Source: Anaerolineae bacterium
GTDB taxonomy: Bacteria; Chloroflexota; Anaerolineae; Promineifilales; Promineifilaceae
Assembly: GCA_030425205.1 (NCBI GenBank)
Contig: JAUIAP010000009.1
Span: 62,001-126,000 of the forward strand
Direction of reading: 5' to 3'
Length of the DNA stretch: 64,000 bases
Part shown: positions 26,501 to 35,431 of the stretch, in pieces
How the letters are laid out: every line of letters begins with the position of its first letter
Position numbering within the stretch: position 1 is the stretch's first letter
Notes under the pieces: generated by a model
What the model was told of the DNA's origin: nothing
The model's database searches: none
The model's input: only the letters and a program-made list of their open reading frames with translations
Translations under genes and position numbers: made by a program

Positions 26501-29500
26501 CGAACTCAACGTGATTGGGGAAGTAATCGACCATTGCGGTCGCGTTTTGCAGCTCACCATTGATGATCCCGCCGTTTTCCAAGACCAGCGTTGCGCCTTT
26601 GAACGTGATGGCGAAGGCGGCGGGCATACTGGTGCTGTATGTGCTGTTTTCGGCCGAATTGAACACCCCCGACAAACCATACTTATCAACTTGTGCGACG
26701 GCGGTTGTGTACTCAACTGCCATGAAGCCCAAATTGTTGTCCGCGACGATCACGCCGTTTTGTTCAGCTTGCACGGGCATGGGCAGACGATAGGTCACCT
26801 TGATCTCGCGCAGTTCAACACCATTTGGCGTGACCAATGTCACATCTGGCATCGCCAACCATGGCAAATTTTCATCGACAAACCAGAGGTCGGTACGACC
26901 GCGTGGGGTAAATTGGAAGTTGCTTGTGAAGTCGTTGACCACCCCTGTAAATGTATTGCCACGCTTATCAGGGCTGCCCTTTTGCATGAAGTTGACCGCT
27001 GTGGGGAGGATAAATTCGGCCGAACTGCCCGTCTCCGTCAACTCAATGCGACTGACCGTCATCACGAGCTGGTTCGCCAGCACAACTTCAAGGCCATCCG
27101 TCACAAAGACGATCCGGCCAGCGATTAACGCCCCCGTTGTGGGGTCAATTTTCAGCCCTGCAAACTGGACGACATAATCGTTGCTACCGATGGCCACTTT
27201 GCCAACACCGTTCACGTCGGCATGTTCGAAGTCGATCGGAAAACAGCCATCGCCCGCATCTTTCCAATAGTCCGTGACAACTACTTTCCAACCGTTGGGC
27301 GCGACAATCTGCGCGGGCAATCCCGCATTGCTAGGGGCTTCGGAAATTTTGCCGCAATTGGGAATATGTGGCGCAGCGTCCAGCGCGCCTCCCATATCGA
27401 AAACGTGCGCTGTGTCGTCAAACGGCTCCAGCACCCAGCTATCGTACACGCCGACCAATTCCAGCTTGTTTTTGCCAAATGCCAACACCTTGTACTCATA
27501 GCTTTCATTGTGTGACAGATCGCTATGATCTTCGATGACCATTTCGATGCCGATGTTGTTCACAAGTGTCGCCATGTCGATAAAGCTGCTGACTTGCAGC
27601 CAGTTGCCATATTCAGCACGCCGAAACAGCGCGACAAACGGATAGTCATCACAATCGGGGCAGGTCAGTTTATCTGTGATCTGCACGCGCACATAGGGAT
27701 CGCCGTTGTCGGGGTCTTCCCATGTCACCAACTTAAGCGCACCCAAGTTGGCAAACTCGCGCTCAAAATCGGTCGGGTTGCCGGGTCCGATGATGTCGAT
27801 CGTTGGGAATCCTTCCACGCCAAATGGGGTCACCGTGTAGACAGCCACACGCACGCTGCCGCCATTCTCAAGCGTTTCGTCGATAATCTCAGAAGCGGTG
27901 GGATCATCATAGGTGATGCTGCCATCGGGGTTGACCGTTCCCGTGAAAGGCTCGTCATAGCCGGGAACCCAAATGCTGACCCGCGTGCCGGGTGGAATGT
28001 CGCCGTCGTCTACCCAGATGATGATGATCGTCTTGCCCGTTGTCACTTTAGGGTCGATGCTGATGGTCACAGGCGGGGGTTGTGGTTTTTCACCTGAGTC
28101 GAGCAACACGCAATGGTCGGAAAGCTCACTTTGATTGCCGTTGCCATCGACCGCTTGGAGCGAATAGCGTGCGCTGATATTGACGGGTGGTCGATAGTCT
28201 TCCTCGTCAAAGATAGCTGTGCCATCGGCCGCGACGGGTATGGTGGTGATAAATTGTGCGGGAGAAATAGGGGTCGTCTCATCGCGCAACAGTTGGCGAT
28301 AGACGCGCACGCTGACCACATCAGCATCAGCCAATGTTAGATTGATCGGCAATCGTCCCGCTTCACAATCGTTTACGTCCGCGCTGCTAGGTGGTTCGGG
28401 TGCGATACGATCGGCGAAGGTTGCACTGACTGGCGGGCTAGCGGCCGACCAGTTGCCCGCATTGTCACGCACCTGAACGCGATACCAAAGCGTGACATTG
28501 ACCTCATCGAGCGGATTGCCAAACGAAACGGCACTGTTTTGTAACCCGGCGAAAATTAGATCTTGCCATTGGTCGGCAGGTAGATGGGGATCACGACTAT
28601 ACGAAACGTAGTAGCGCACAGGCTCGCTCGCCTCCGCTGCTGTGTCGTGGTTCCAGTCGAGAGTCAGGACGGTGTTGGCGGTGTTCATTTCGGCCGATAA
28701 ATCCGTTGGTGGCATCGGCGGAATCAGTTCACGCACAGGCACTTTGGCAAGCAGTTCACAGGCATGTTCTGTGCCTAAATAATCGACCTTGCACACGCGA
28801 TAGTCGAGCGGCACATAGACTTGTTGCAACGGAAAATCGGGGAAGTTCGTCTTGATGTCGTCTTCCAGCAGATAGGGTTCTGCGCCCTCCATGAGGTAGT
28901 TGTCATCGCTGCGATTGGGATCATTTTCTGCTTGCGAACCGACAGAGATACGAGTTGGATTGCCGCTGGGCGTTGCGTCGAATGGCTCCATTCCGTCAGT
29001 CATCAAGCCGTTGCGATAGACGTGATAGCCAGCGAGACGCTCCTGTTCACGACCCGCACAGCGCAGCGGATTCTGTTCTTCGGGGAGTGTATCCCAGTCG
29101 AGAAAAACGCGGCCATCTTGCGTGCGCCAGCGTTGGCTGCTGCCCCAGTCGAAGCGTTCAGCCGCGTTAAATGGGCGCGGGCTGGGACGTTCGCCCAAAC
29201 CGTCTGGAATGGCGAATGGGTCAATGGCGCGCAGGTTGAGCGGGGCGAAGTCGTTGTTGTGGTCGGCGCATATTTCGCCAATGCGTGCGCCACCAGCAGC
29301 GGGCAACACGGTATACAGGGTAGAACCCGCTAGCGCGTCGCTGTCGAGATAGCCCAGCCCAAAGGCAATGGCGACCTCGTGATGGTTGTTGGCGATCAGA
29401 CGCACGAGGTCATTATCGGCCGAAAGCCGATCATATAAATCTTGCACACTTTCTGCGCCAAGCTGCACCTTCAGGTCGTCCATCACGTCGGCGGGAACGA

Positions 29501-31343
29501 GCTGTTGAAAGTCGGCAAAATTGCCTCGCTTGACATTAAATGACACGGCCTCAGCATCGTCATCCAGAGGTCGGCGCATGACGGTGTACTGAGAATCGGC
29601 CGAATAGTTACCATCCTGCCAATGGACATACACTTCACGCGCACCGTTTTGTTCGCGCTGTGACCAGACGACAACCCCTTCATCTTCGGGCCAGACAAAA
29701 AAGTTTTGAATATCGGGCAGACTGAGTTGAATGACGAGAGGATCGTGGGGGCGAATCAGGAAGTTGGGGGACCGTCCGTCGCGGGTATACGTTTCAAATT
29801 GTTGCGTGGCGGCGTTCCAGCGTTGTACCGTTTTGAATTGGGGCGTTTGGTCGAGCAGAGATTCGGCCGAATCGATCGTCCCGACCTGTGCGGGAACGGA
29901 CATCAAATTTTGCACATCCTCCAGCATCTCATAATCACGCGCCACATGTTCGCCCGTAAATGTGATGTTGGGCAACATGCCAGCACCCGCCGCGATTAAC
30001 AGCGTGTCACCCGGTTCGATCAGGAAGTTATCGCCGCCAAATGGTGGCACAAATATGCGAAATGCGCCGCGCTCAATGTCCCATTTCATAACAGCTCGCG
30101 CACCATAGACATAGGAGTAGAGATCGAATGCGCTCTGAATGCCGTTGCTGAACGGGATGGTGATGAACGTGTATGCCCCATCTGTCGTATTGAGTTCAAA
30201 CTGTTTGGCGCCCTGTGTGGCAGCAGGCAGAGAGTCGCCGCAACTGCTCACGCCAGCGATGGTGTAGTTGTAGACCGTTCCAGCATTTTTCAGCACGTCT
30301 TCGTCGAGAAAGTGGTTGCTACCAGCGGGTAGCGTCGCGTAGGGGGCATCTTCGATTGAGATAGTCGCTTCATCAACTGTGCGCCAAATCTTATAGCCGA
30401 GCTTGTTGGCAGGGTCGTCTGTCCACATCAGTTCCGCGTCGTCGGCAAATGCACTTAGCGTGAAGTCGGGCGTAACGGCATCACACGTCTGCGCGTGCGT
30501 CGTCTTAACCGCAAAGACGGTTGAGCCGACGATCAACAGCGGCGCAATGTAGATGCCAAACCAGTTCAATCGACGCAAACGCTTGCGCCAGTTGCCGCGG
30601 TGACCGCGACGGATTGGGGCAACAACAGACGGGTGTGCCTGCCAAATTGTGGGGAGCAGAAGAAGGAACGCACCGATCAGGGCGAGATTGGAGAGGGTGG
30701 GAATTTCGGCCGAAATCAACCCGACCGCCGTTGGAACCCCTTGACCCACCTTGATTTCAGGGCCAAGTGGGGACCCACTCTCCCCCAAGAGCAACGCGCC
30801 GCCAAATCGCCCATCTGTCACTGCATCAATTCGCAGCACATAGCTGGCGATCCCATCACCCTGCCGTTCACGCTCAAGCTGATCGGCAAACGCCGATGCG
30901 CTCGTTTGGCTCCCAAAAATGATCTGCGTACTGTCAGGCTTAATCGTCGTGGTTGCAAATGGGCTGCTGGGCAGCGTCGGCGCATTGCCAGCGGTCAGCG
31001 TTGCGGCCGTCCAATCGTCATCCACCGCATAGAGCGCGACGACCGCATCATCGGCCAGCAGCGCATTTTCCATAATCGTCAGCATCAGTTCGCTCCGATT
31101 GAGCGACTGATCGATTTGGCTGAGATCAAATTGCAGAAATGTCGTATTGGTGGCTCGGAAATCGGCGCCGTCAAAACTACTGTAGGCGATCATCAATGAT
31201 TCGCCGTCAAGATTTTGGAGCGCGTTAAAGGGGTCGGCCGTCGTGTCGTGGGTTGGCAATAGCGTTTGCGGCGCGGCGAGCGTTTGCCCCACAAATGCAA
31301 ACACCAATAGCAGTATAAAGGTCATCCAGCGTAGTCGTTTCAT
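23523..31343 (-). CDS. Giant secreted multidomain protein, 2606 aa
   Basis: A signal peptide (MKRLRWMTFILLLVFAFVGQ, cut near TLAAPQ) is followed by a DNRLRE/CBM-like beta domain (about 30-200). Then come IPTLS (214-218), a hydrophobic helix and a basic stretch, which looks like a C-terminal envelope-sorting signal. It is followed at once by a second signal-like helix (about 261-280) and a possible cleavage site near THAQT. Beyond lie at least two fibronectin III-like domains (about 290-390, and one near LSAEMNTANTVLTL), then long beta-rich sequence of unknown type. I chose the ATG with AGGAG 5 bases upstream (31343) over one 33 bases earlier. Role: probably cell surface or sheath; no enzyme motif seen. 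It carries about 10 TCGGCCGA palindromes. Confidence 0.85.
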   Translation of the reverse strand: MKRLRWMTFILLLVFAFVGQTLAAPQTLLPTHDTTADPFNALQNLDGESLMIAYSSFDGADFRATNTTFLQFDLSQIDQSLNRSELMLTIMENALLADDAVVALYAVDDDWTAATLTAGNAPTLPSSPFATTTIKPDSTQIIFGSQTSASAFADQLERERQGDGIASYVLRIDAVTDGRFGGALLLGESGSPLGPEIKVGQGVPTAVGLISAEIPTLSNLALIGAFLLLLPTIWQAHPSVVAPIRRGHRGNWRKRLRRLNWFGIYIAPLLIVGSTVFAVKTTHAQTCDAVTPDFTLSAFADDAELMWTDDPANKLGYKIWRTVDEATISIEDAPYATLPAGSNHFLDEDVLKNAGTVYNYTIAGVSSCGDSLPAATQGAKQFELNTTDGAYTFITIPFSNGIQSAFDLYSYVYGARAVMKWDIERGAFRIFVPPFGGDNFLIEPGDTLLIAAGAGMLPNITFTGEHVARDYEMLEDVQNLMSVPAQVGTIDSAESLLDQTPQFKTVQRWNAATQQFETYTRDGRSPNFLIRPHDPLVIQLSLPDIQNFFVWPEDEGVVVWSQREQNGAREVYVHWQDGNYSADSQYTVMRRPLDDDAEAVSFNVKRGNFADFQQLVPADVMDDLKVQLGAESVQDLYDRLSADNDLVRLIANNHHEVAIAFGLGYLDSDALAGSTLYTVLPAAGGARIGEICADHNNDFAPLNLRAIDPFAIPDGLGERPSPRPFNAAERFDWGSSQRWRTQDGRVFLDWDTLPEEQNPLRCAGREQERLAGYHVYRNGLMTDGMEPFDATPSGNPTRISVGSQAENDPNRSDDNYLMEGAEPYLLEDDIKTNFPDFPLQQVYVPLDYRVCKVDYLGTEHACELLAKVPVRELIPPMPPTDLSAEMNTANTVLTLDWNHDTAAEASEPVRYYVSYSRDPHLPADQWQDLIFAGLQNSAVSFGNPLDEVNVTLWYRVQVRDNAGNWSAASPPVSATFADRIAPEPPSSADVNDCEAGRLPINLTLADADVVSVRVYRQLLRDETTPISPAQFITTIPVAADGTAIFDEEDYRPPVNISARYSLQAVDGNGNQSELSDHCVLLDSGEKPQPPPVTISIDPKVTTGKTIIIIWVDDGDIPPGTRVSIWVPGYDEPFTGTVNPDGSITYDDPTASEIIDETLENGGSVRVAVYTVTPFGVEGFPTIDIIGPGNPTDFEREFANLGALKLVTWEDPDNGDPYVRVQITDKLTCPDCDDYPFVALFRRAEYGNWLQVSSFIDMATLVNNIGIEMVIEDHSDLSHNESYEYKVLAFGKNKLELVGVYDSWVLEPFDDTAHVFDMGGALDAAPHIPNCGKISEAPSNAGLPAQIVAPNGWKVVVTDYWKDAGDGCFPIDFEHADVNGVGKVAIGSNDYVVQFAGLKIDPTTGALIAGRIVFVTDGLEVVLANQLVMTVSRIELTETGSSAEFILPTAVNFMQKGSPDKRGNTFTGVVNDFTSNFQFTPRGRTDLWFVDENLPWLAMPDVTLVTPNGVELREIKVTYRLPMPVQAEQNGVIVADNNLGFMAVEYTTAVAQVDKYGLSGVFNSAENSTYSTSMPAAFAITFKGATLVLENGGIINGELQNATAMVDYFPNHVEFELLLPSSDFRPPRLRHLIEVNDMTLKRLTIFGEAGVLQLGQAGRIYHPVFTAEQPSWLSFTSLHAEADLMIAPVSVNTDPELVVWARHDNNDPGLNITRSADVNDTDSLAYSCFVSDQFDAALDLYLRRGGMSRTFALTPDASLDRTMNDFVVKIEGMNGAFLDNYMRGDLDMALILPYPSDIEAKMQIDGFDPSGCAADGTLESGMVYHDYWDLSQYLKGDARFVNTDPELYGDDNPYAKVVQFSGTALVRGMSYHGSTADEVYVPLQTAWLPNGDAGQSKIMDSESYWLTAGRSADLIESSFPFTPTGQINGLEQSLQNIIIAPRYSKPGDVTSLPNMLGLDMAALRAVYGLAEGEISAETINACAQQQQAGCGFLVIDGELAIDQLGALKPTIEDLDDMVAAYLPVGSSPTAILNYAGDYLKDFITDPGIAWDWQTRNGGVNDLQYGMRLQVHPEGGALVGVFKDFNFLPEQHGIEQLALLHGDIGYAITFDFAEVDTIDDVGIFVGYAAVPAAVRALAMNLPDFQSENATRPYQNYDDIRADVADWLAVFHYDELADNHAVCGDARQTPQQLIEAIWADWAEDGISQTFTLVEPKIDGLAGRSCYGLSPLDSGDLLQSKASTSLDGIAGQVVINSADFFDFTFEELAMGTHFLLTGHDDFLEVDFTLLEAAWLGASYNRDGLLHAYGQGVETDLIALSLIPGLGPVADFDVQVKFDDDNNVERTEGGVHVENLELVLLSFPHLNGVFGSGNYTLENNETIKIDYFGADVEAVFNAFGDDLLDVSSYPLGGRILMGEINVSPNSPLAAFGFGDLLGKFGNADPTAPNIRDGWYVNVYGTFPILELGVLEVSAAAEVALWDFSSSRGESTGGTLIGSAHAKLAYVLSGKGALALTMEEVARGDQINTGWGGALDQVCPDDQADGCFAFTGEFWIASGVGWCSPRTWRHWNRRWWRDSWCYQVGAVVGMSYLDDGDDSNNDWVADYAVDWE

Positions 31344-31499
31344 CGTGTCTCCTAGTAAAAATTTCCTGTGCATCACCTAGAAGACGGCTGAAATCTGAAA
31401 TCTTTACCACGATTTTTGCCGGTTTCCCTATCAAATCGTTTTCTCGCCACGTTCAAATGGTTTGAGTAGCTGGCCGTGCATAAACAATGTAGACGGTAG

Positions 31500-32132
31500 A
31501 TGAAATGCAGTATCATTCCCCGCATGATTGAAAGCACAGAGTTATACGCCGCCTGTCGTAGTGACGACCCCACCCAACAGACAGCAGGCTATCAAGCGTT
31601 ATGGGATTATCTCTACCGCGTGACCTACAACGTCGTGCGTGACCAGCCAAGTGCAGACGCATTGGCGCAGGAAAGCGCACAGAAGGCGATTGTCAAAATA
31701 TATCGACAAATCGAAACGTGTCGTTCGGCTGCCGCATTCAAATCGTGGTCGCGCACCATTGCGAGTCGTTTGGCAATTGACGAATTACGCGCGCGGAAGC
31801 GGGTCGTGTTCAATTTGGACGAGATCGCGGAGTATGGGGCGGCCGATAGCAGCACTGGGCCTGAAAAGCTAATTGGGAATCGCTCTTTGGCGCAGGATGT
31901 GCGCGAATTACTGCAACACGCGCCGATCAGTGATCGCTCCTATCGGGTAATCAAGGGTCGCTATCTCGATGAGGTGAGCGATGAAGAGATCGCATCGGCC
32001 GAAAGTAAACTCGCCAAACAAGAGGTACTACCCTATCACGTGCAGGTAACCCGCTCAAAGAACATCAGCAAGCTCCGCAAGTGGGAACTGTTGGGGGCGT
32101 TGTTTGATGATTCTCAGGGAAATGCGCGATGA
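31500..32132 (+). CDS. ECF-like RNA polymerase sigma factor
   Basis: A 210-residue protein with the sigma-70 region 2 pattern: YRVTYNVVRDQPSADALAQE near residue 42 and the region 2.3-2.4 helix with FKSWSRTIASRLAIDELRARKR near residue 80. The C-terminal half (YRVIKGRYLDEVSDEEIA) recalls region 4 but its helix-turn-helix is degenerate. It is divergent from the giant-protein gene and upstream of a small unknown gene and a CHAT protease gene. Small sigma factors paired with CHAT proteins recur in Chloroflexota and cyanobacteria as far as I recall. The start could also be the ATG at 31524; neither has a good ribosome binding site. Confidence 0.75.
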   Translation: MKCSIIPRMIESTELYAACRSDDPTQQTAGYQALWDYLYRVTYNVVRDQPSADALAQESAQKAIVKIYRQIETCRSAAAFKSWSRTIASRLAIDELRARKRVVFNLDEIAEYGAADSSTGPEKLIGNRSLAQDVRELLQHAPISDRSYRVIKGRYLDEVSDEEIASAESKLAKQEVLPYHVQVTRSKNISKLRKWELLGALFDDSQGNAR

Positions 32133-32212
32133 AGAGATTGGATGGTAAAGATCGCGGGTGGGAAGCGTCTTAACAATAGTGAGGTTCTGATCACGAAGAG
32201 AACCGCTTAGGA

Positions 32213-32323
32213 CAGTGTAAAGTAAATTTTATGGCATTGTCATTCTCGCGCAGGCGGGAATCCAGTCCCAAACAAAGAATGGATACCTGCCTTCGCAGGT
32301 ATGACAGGACTTACTTTACGACG
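32213..32323 (-). repeat. MITE-like element, copy 2
   Basis: Same element as 17945-18054 in inverted orientation, between the sigma factor gene and the 32360 gene. It begins CAGTGTAAAGTAAA and ends TTACTTTACG, with both internal hairpins present. An open frame starting at 32231 passes through it and is not real coding sequence. Confidence 0.8.
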
Positions 32324-32359
32324 CACTTAGCCTGTAACAAACATTACAGGGGGTATGAG

Positions 32360-33016
32360 ATGAGTTTAGAAGCATTACGAAACGTCATTGAGATGGAAAA
32401 CGTTGCGGTCGATTGGGATGACCTGTTCCCACGATTAGTCGCGTATATTGAGGCGCAAGGTGCGGGTGAAGCGTATCAGGCGCAATTTCCCGATGTGACG
32501 GCACTACTCGATAGTTCTGTCGAAATCGCGTCCGTTTATGCGCGGGTGAGTGCCTTGCATCTGGCGGAGCAACGGGGAGCGTTGCATGTGCCGCGTGTGC
32601 CAGCGGTCGATCTTTCATTCTTGCAACAAAAACCATCTGTATGGGATGCTGTGCGAAAAATCGGCCGATCCTACCACTTGCAACTGACCCAAGCCCTGAC
32701 CGAACTACTAACACCGCCCCCTTCCCTTGCCTTCGCCCCCCGCAACGAGACGGACGACATGGGTGCAGTTATTTTGCAGCTAGAAGAGCGGGAAGACGCG
32801 CCGTTCACGTTTACGCTTTACCAAAACGGCACGCTAGAGGTGGAGGTTATTCCAGCAGGTCTGGCGTGGCCGGATCTGGCAGGGAGCCGCGTTACGATTG
32901 AGGTCGGAACGCGGCGTGAAAGTCAGACGACAGATGCGTGGGGATTGGTGTTATTTGAAGGATTGCCGCTGGCAGAGATTGGCAAGCTGGCAATCTTGGT
33001 GGAGGTTGTTCCGTAA
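32360..33016 (+). CDS. Hypothetical protein between sigma factor and CHAT protease
   Basis: A 218-residue soluble protein that I do not recognise. The N-terminal half is helical (LEALRNVIEMENVAVDW, then SVEIASVYARVSALHLAEQR). The C-terminal part from about residue 120 is a beta-sandwich-like module (FTFTLYQNGTLEVEV, then TTDAWGLVLFEGLPL) of a kind often found at the end of anti-sigma or carrier proteins. The start at 32360 has a GGGGGT ribosome binding site. Position after a sigma factor gene and convergent with a CHAT gene suggests a regulatory partner, possibly an anti-sigma factor; this is inference only. Confidence 0.65.
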   Translation: MSLEALRNVIEMENVAVDWDDLFPRLVAYIEAQGAGEAYQAQFPDVTALLDSSVEIASVYARVSALHLAEQRGALHVPRVPAVDLSFLQQKPSVWDAVRKIGRSYHLQLTQALTELLTPPPSLAFAPRNETDDMGAVILQLEEREDAPFTFTLYQNGTLEVEVIPAGLAWPDLAGSRVTIEVGTRRESQTTDAWGLVLFEGLPLAEIGKLAILVEVVP

Positions 33017-33119
33017 TTTGCGCTTGAGCAAGAGGCGAGGGTTTGTTTCATCGCGGCAAATCAATCAAATCGCAAGTGTGTGCAGGGCAATTTTGGACGT
33101 ACTGCAATTGGCAGTCGAT

Positions 33120-35402
33120 TTAGGGGGTCATTGCAGATGTCGCCGTGACGAGGGCAAAACCTGCCCAGTAGCGGGGGTCGGCGAAGGGATAATCTCTATG
33201 ATGGCGTGCGGTTAGCTCGTCGAGCTGTTGTGAATTTGTCACCAAAGTGGTGAGGGTTTCATGGGCAGCGGCCGAAGTTAGCTCACGCAAATCACGTTGG
33301 GCATGGGTCAGGGCTTGCGCGGGTGATTGTCCCGCTGCGAGATGGGTATAAAAGGCTTGCATCAACAATAGTGTGGCAAGATCATCGACTGCCCAATGGG
33401 TGACGAGGACGGCATGTGCGCCCGCGTGCAGAAAGGCGCGGACGAGACCCATTGGCTCGTCCCCACGCAAAATTTGGCTGATACCCGTTTGACAGGCGGA
33501 GAGTGTGACCAATTCGGCCGAAAGTCGCCACTCGCTGCGGATTTTTTCGGCCGAAATACTACCTTCCTGCAACGCCAAATAGGACTGCATCGGCTCCCGA
33601 TAGTCAAACCAACCGTGACAGGCAAAGTGTAGCCAGTTGGCCGTTGCCCGCTCGCCCGTCGCCAACGCACCGTCCATGATTTGCGCAACCATTTGCGCCT
33701 CAATTGTCGCAAAACGCAGCTTGGCGGCGCGTTGCCCATCCCCATCGTAAGCCATTGCGATGCCACGCCCCTCCCCAATTGGTCGCGGGATGACCGACTG
33801 ACAGAGCGAAACGCTCGGCGTATAGTCGATGATGGTGGCGGGCAGCAGCGCGGCAAAGGGGATGTGATGCAACGGGCCGTGTGGCACAATTGTGAGGCGT
33901 TGGGGAGCGTCTGGGGGCAGCAATCGCTGGCGCAAAACGGGTAGAATGCGGCGATGCAAAAAGCGTTGTCCATCGCTGCCACGCGAGGCGACGGTCGTGA
34001 ACTGGTTGGGATCAAGTTGGCAATCGGTGAGGGTGAGCGCATCTGTCGTGAGCATAAAGCGCAGCGTGTGGGCAGGTGGCAGGAGCAGTGGGCGCAGGGG
34101 ATGATCGGCCGAAATCGCCCGCACCAGTGGAATATCGCGCTCCATCACGCCCGTTGTAAAAAAGGAGAGCAGCGCATGATCGGTCGACAGACACCGTTGG
34201 GCCATCGCAGGTTGTATTTCCCCATCGCCACCCCCAAGCGCATCGGCAAACGCCCGCGCCCTTGCTCGCTCCGACCAGCGAAACGCCGCGTCCACATCCC
34301 CACACTCATGACACAGCAAGACCAACAGCTCAAAAATCTGCTGCCAGCGTCCGAGCAGGCTGATTTTGAGCGTTTCATCTTGAATGTCGCCGCGTTCGAT
34401 CTGTTCGGCCGCCAGTGTACACGCAGCGATGGCTCGCGTGATGTCGCCCTGTTGTTGCCACAGTGTCGCAAGGCGTAGGTGGATGATGGGCATGATCTCA
34501 TTTCGGCCGATTTCCCGCGCCACCTCCCGCGCCGTCAAGAACGCTGTTTCTGCCGTCGTCATGCGATTTGTCACTTGATAGATCATGCCGAGATGGAGCA
34601 GGGCATCGATTTTATAGATCTCCCCCTGCATCAAATCAATCGCTATGAGAAGTGATTCTTCTGCGCCAGCCAGATCACCCGCAAACAGCAAAATCTCTCC
34701 CAGATTGCATAACCCCTTGGCGACCAGATCATCGCTCTGTTGCTGGCGTGCTTGGGCGATAAATACCTCAATGCTGGCGCGCGCCGCGTCCCACTGGCCC
34801 AAATCTCGATAGACAACCGCCTGCTCGCTGCGCACATTTGCCAGCCAGCGCGCATCCCCGACTCGCGTAAAACAGTCGGCCGCCAATGCCAAGTGCTGCA
34901 ACGCCTCATCATAACGCTGCAACTGATAGGCGATCACGCCTTGATTGGTGCGCACGATACCTTCAAAGTGCTGATCACCAAGCTGTTGGATTTGCGTTAG
35001 GCTGGCGGCATAGTCGGCAAGTGCAGCGTTGAGATCACCCAGCACGCGGGCGGTGATAGCGCGGGCGTTGTGAGCGCGGGCGGCGACGAGCGGAATCAGA
35101 TTTTGTTGTGAGAGCAGTTCGGTAAAGGCGGATCGCGCCTCTGGAAAACGATCTTGTCGTGCCAATAGCACCGCCTCAAAAAAGGTGTGCCACTGTTGGG
35201 CAGGCGCTGTTTGTAATGACAACGTCTGCGCCCAGCCAACCAACGCTGCGAACTGATCGATTTGGCTGTTAAGCAGACGGCTGGCGAGTGGTTCATAGAG
35301 GGCCAGAAAGTTAGCCTCATCACCCAACGCCGCGAGCAGTTGCGCTGCTTCTGGCAACTGGGTCAAAATTGGTGGAAAGGTTGCGTGATGATTCACCGTC
35401 AT
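33120..35402 (-). CDS. CHAT-domain caspase-like protease with TPR repeats
   Basis: A 760-residue cytoplasmic protein. About residues 15-440 are tetratricopeptide repeats (for example GDQHFEGIVRTNQGVIAYQL). The C-terminal 300 or so residues form a CHAT domain with the caspase-type dyad: His near 596 (HFACHG) and Cys near 636 (LSACQTG), then DEPMGLVRAFLHAGA and VTHWAVDD. CHAT proteases cut specific partners after being triggered through their TPR arrays. It is divergent from the secreted metalloprotease gene across only 29 bases, and convergent with the 32360 gene. Target and trigger are unknown. Confidence 0.9.
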   Translation of the reverse strand: MTVNHHATFPPILTQLPEAAQLLAALGDEANFLALYEPLASRLLNSQIDQFAALVGWAQTLSLQTAPAQQWHTFFEAVLLARQDRFPEARSAFTELLSQQNLIPLVAARAHNARAITARVLGDLNAALADYAASLTQIQQLGDQHFEGIVRTNQGVIAYQLQRYDEALQHLALAADCFTRVGDARWLANVRSEQAVVYRDLGQWDAARASIEVFIAQARQQQSDDLVAKGLCNLGEILLFAGDLAGAEESLLIAIDLMQGEIYKIDALLHLGMIYQVTNRMTTAETAFLTAREVAREIGRNEIMPIIHLRLATLWQQQGDITRAIAACTLAAEQIERGDIQDETLKISLLGRWQQIFELLVLLCHECGDVDAAFRWSERARARAFADALGGGDGEIQPAMAQRCLSTDHALLSFFTTGVMERDIPLVRAISADHPLRPLLLPPAHTLRFMLTTDALTLTDCQLDPNQFTTVASRGSDGQRFLHRRILPVLRQRLLPPDAPQRLTIVPHGPLHHIPFAALLPATIIDYTPSVSLCQSVIPRPIGEGRGIAMAYDGDGQRAAKLRFATIEAQMVAQIMDGALATGERATANWLHFACHGWFDYREPMQSYLALQEGSISAEKIRSEWRLSAELVTLSACQTGISQILRGDEPMGLVRAFLHAGAHAVLVTHWAVDDLATLLLMQAFYTHLAAGQSPAQALTHAQRDLRELTSAAAHETLTTLVTNSQQLDELTARHHRDYPFADPRYWAGFALVTATSAMTP

Positions 35403-35405
35403 TTA

Positions 35406-35419
35406 GTATGCTCACATAC
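35406..35419. promoter_or_regulatory. Inverted repeat between divergent protease genes
   Basis: GTATG-CTCA-CATAC lies in the 29-base gap between the CHAT gene (starting at 35402 on the minus strand) and the metalloprotease gene (35432). It is a candidate operator, though the gap is too short to hold two full promoters. Confidence 0.4.
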
Positions 35420-35431
35420 AAGGAGATTTAG

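Noticed and set aside
26361..27128. A 255-codon plus-strand open frame inside the giant-protein gene, with similar ones at 27525-28097 and 30600-31199
   Set aside because: They are antisense to a continuous 2606-codon gene with signal peptide and domains, and show no recognisable protein features.
32231..32359. Upstream extension of the 32360 gene
   Set aside because: It translates the MITE-like element; the ATG at 32360 has a clear ribosome binding site.
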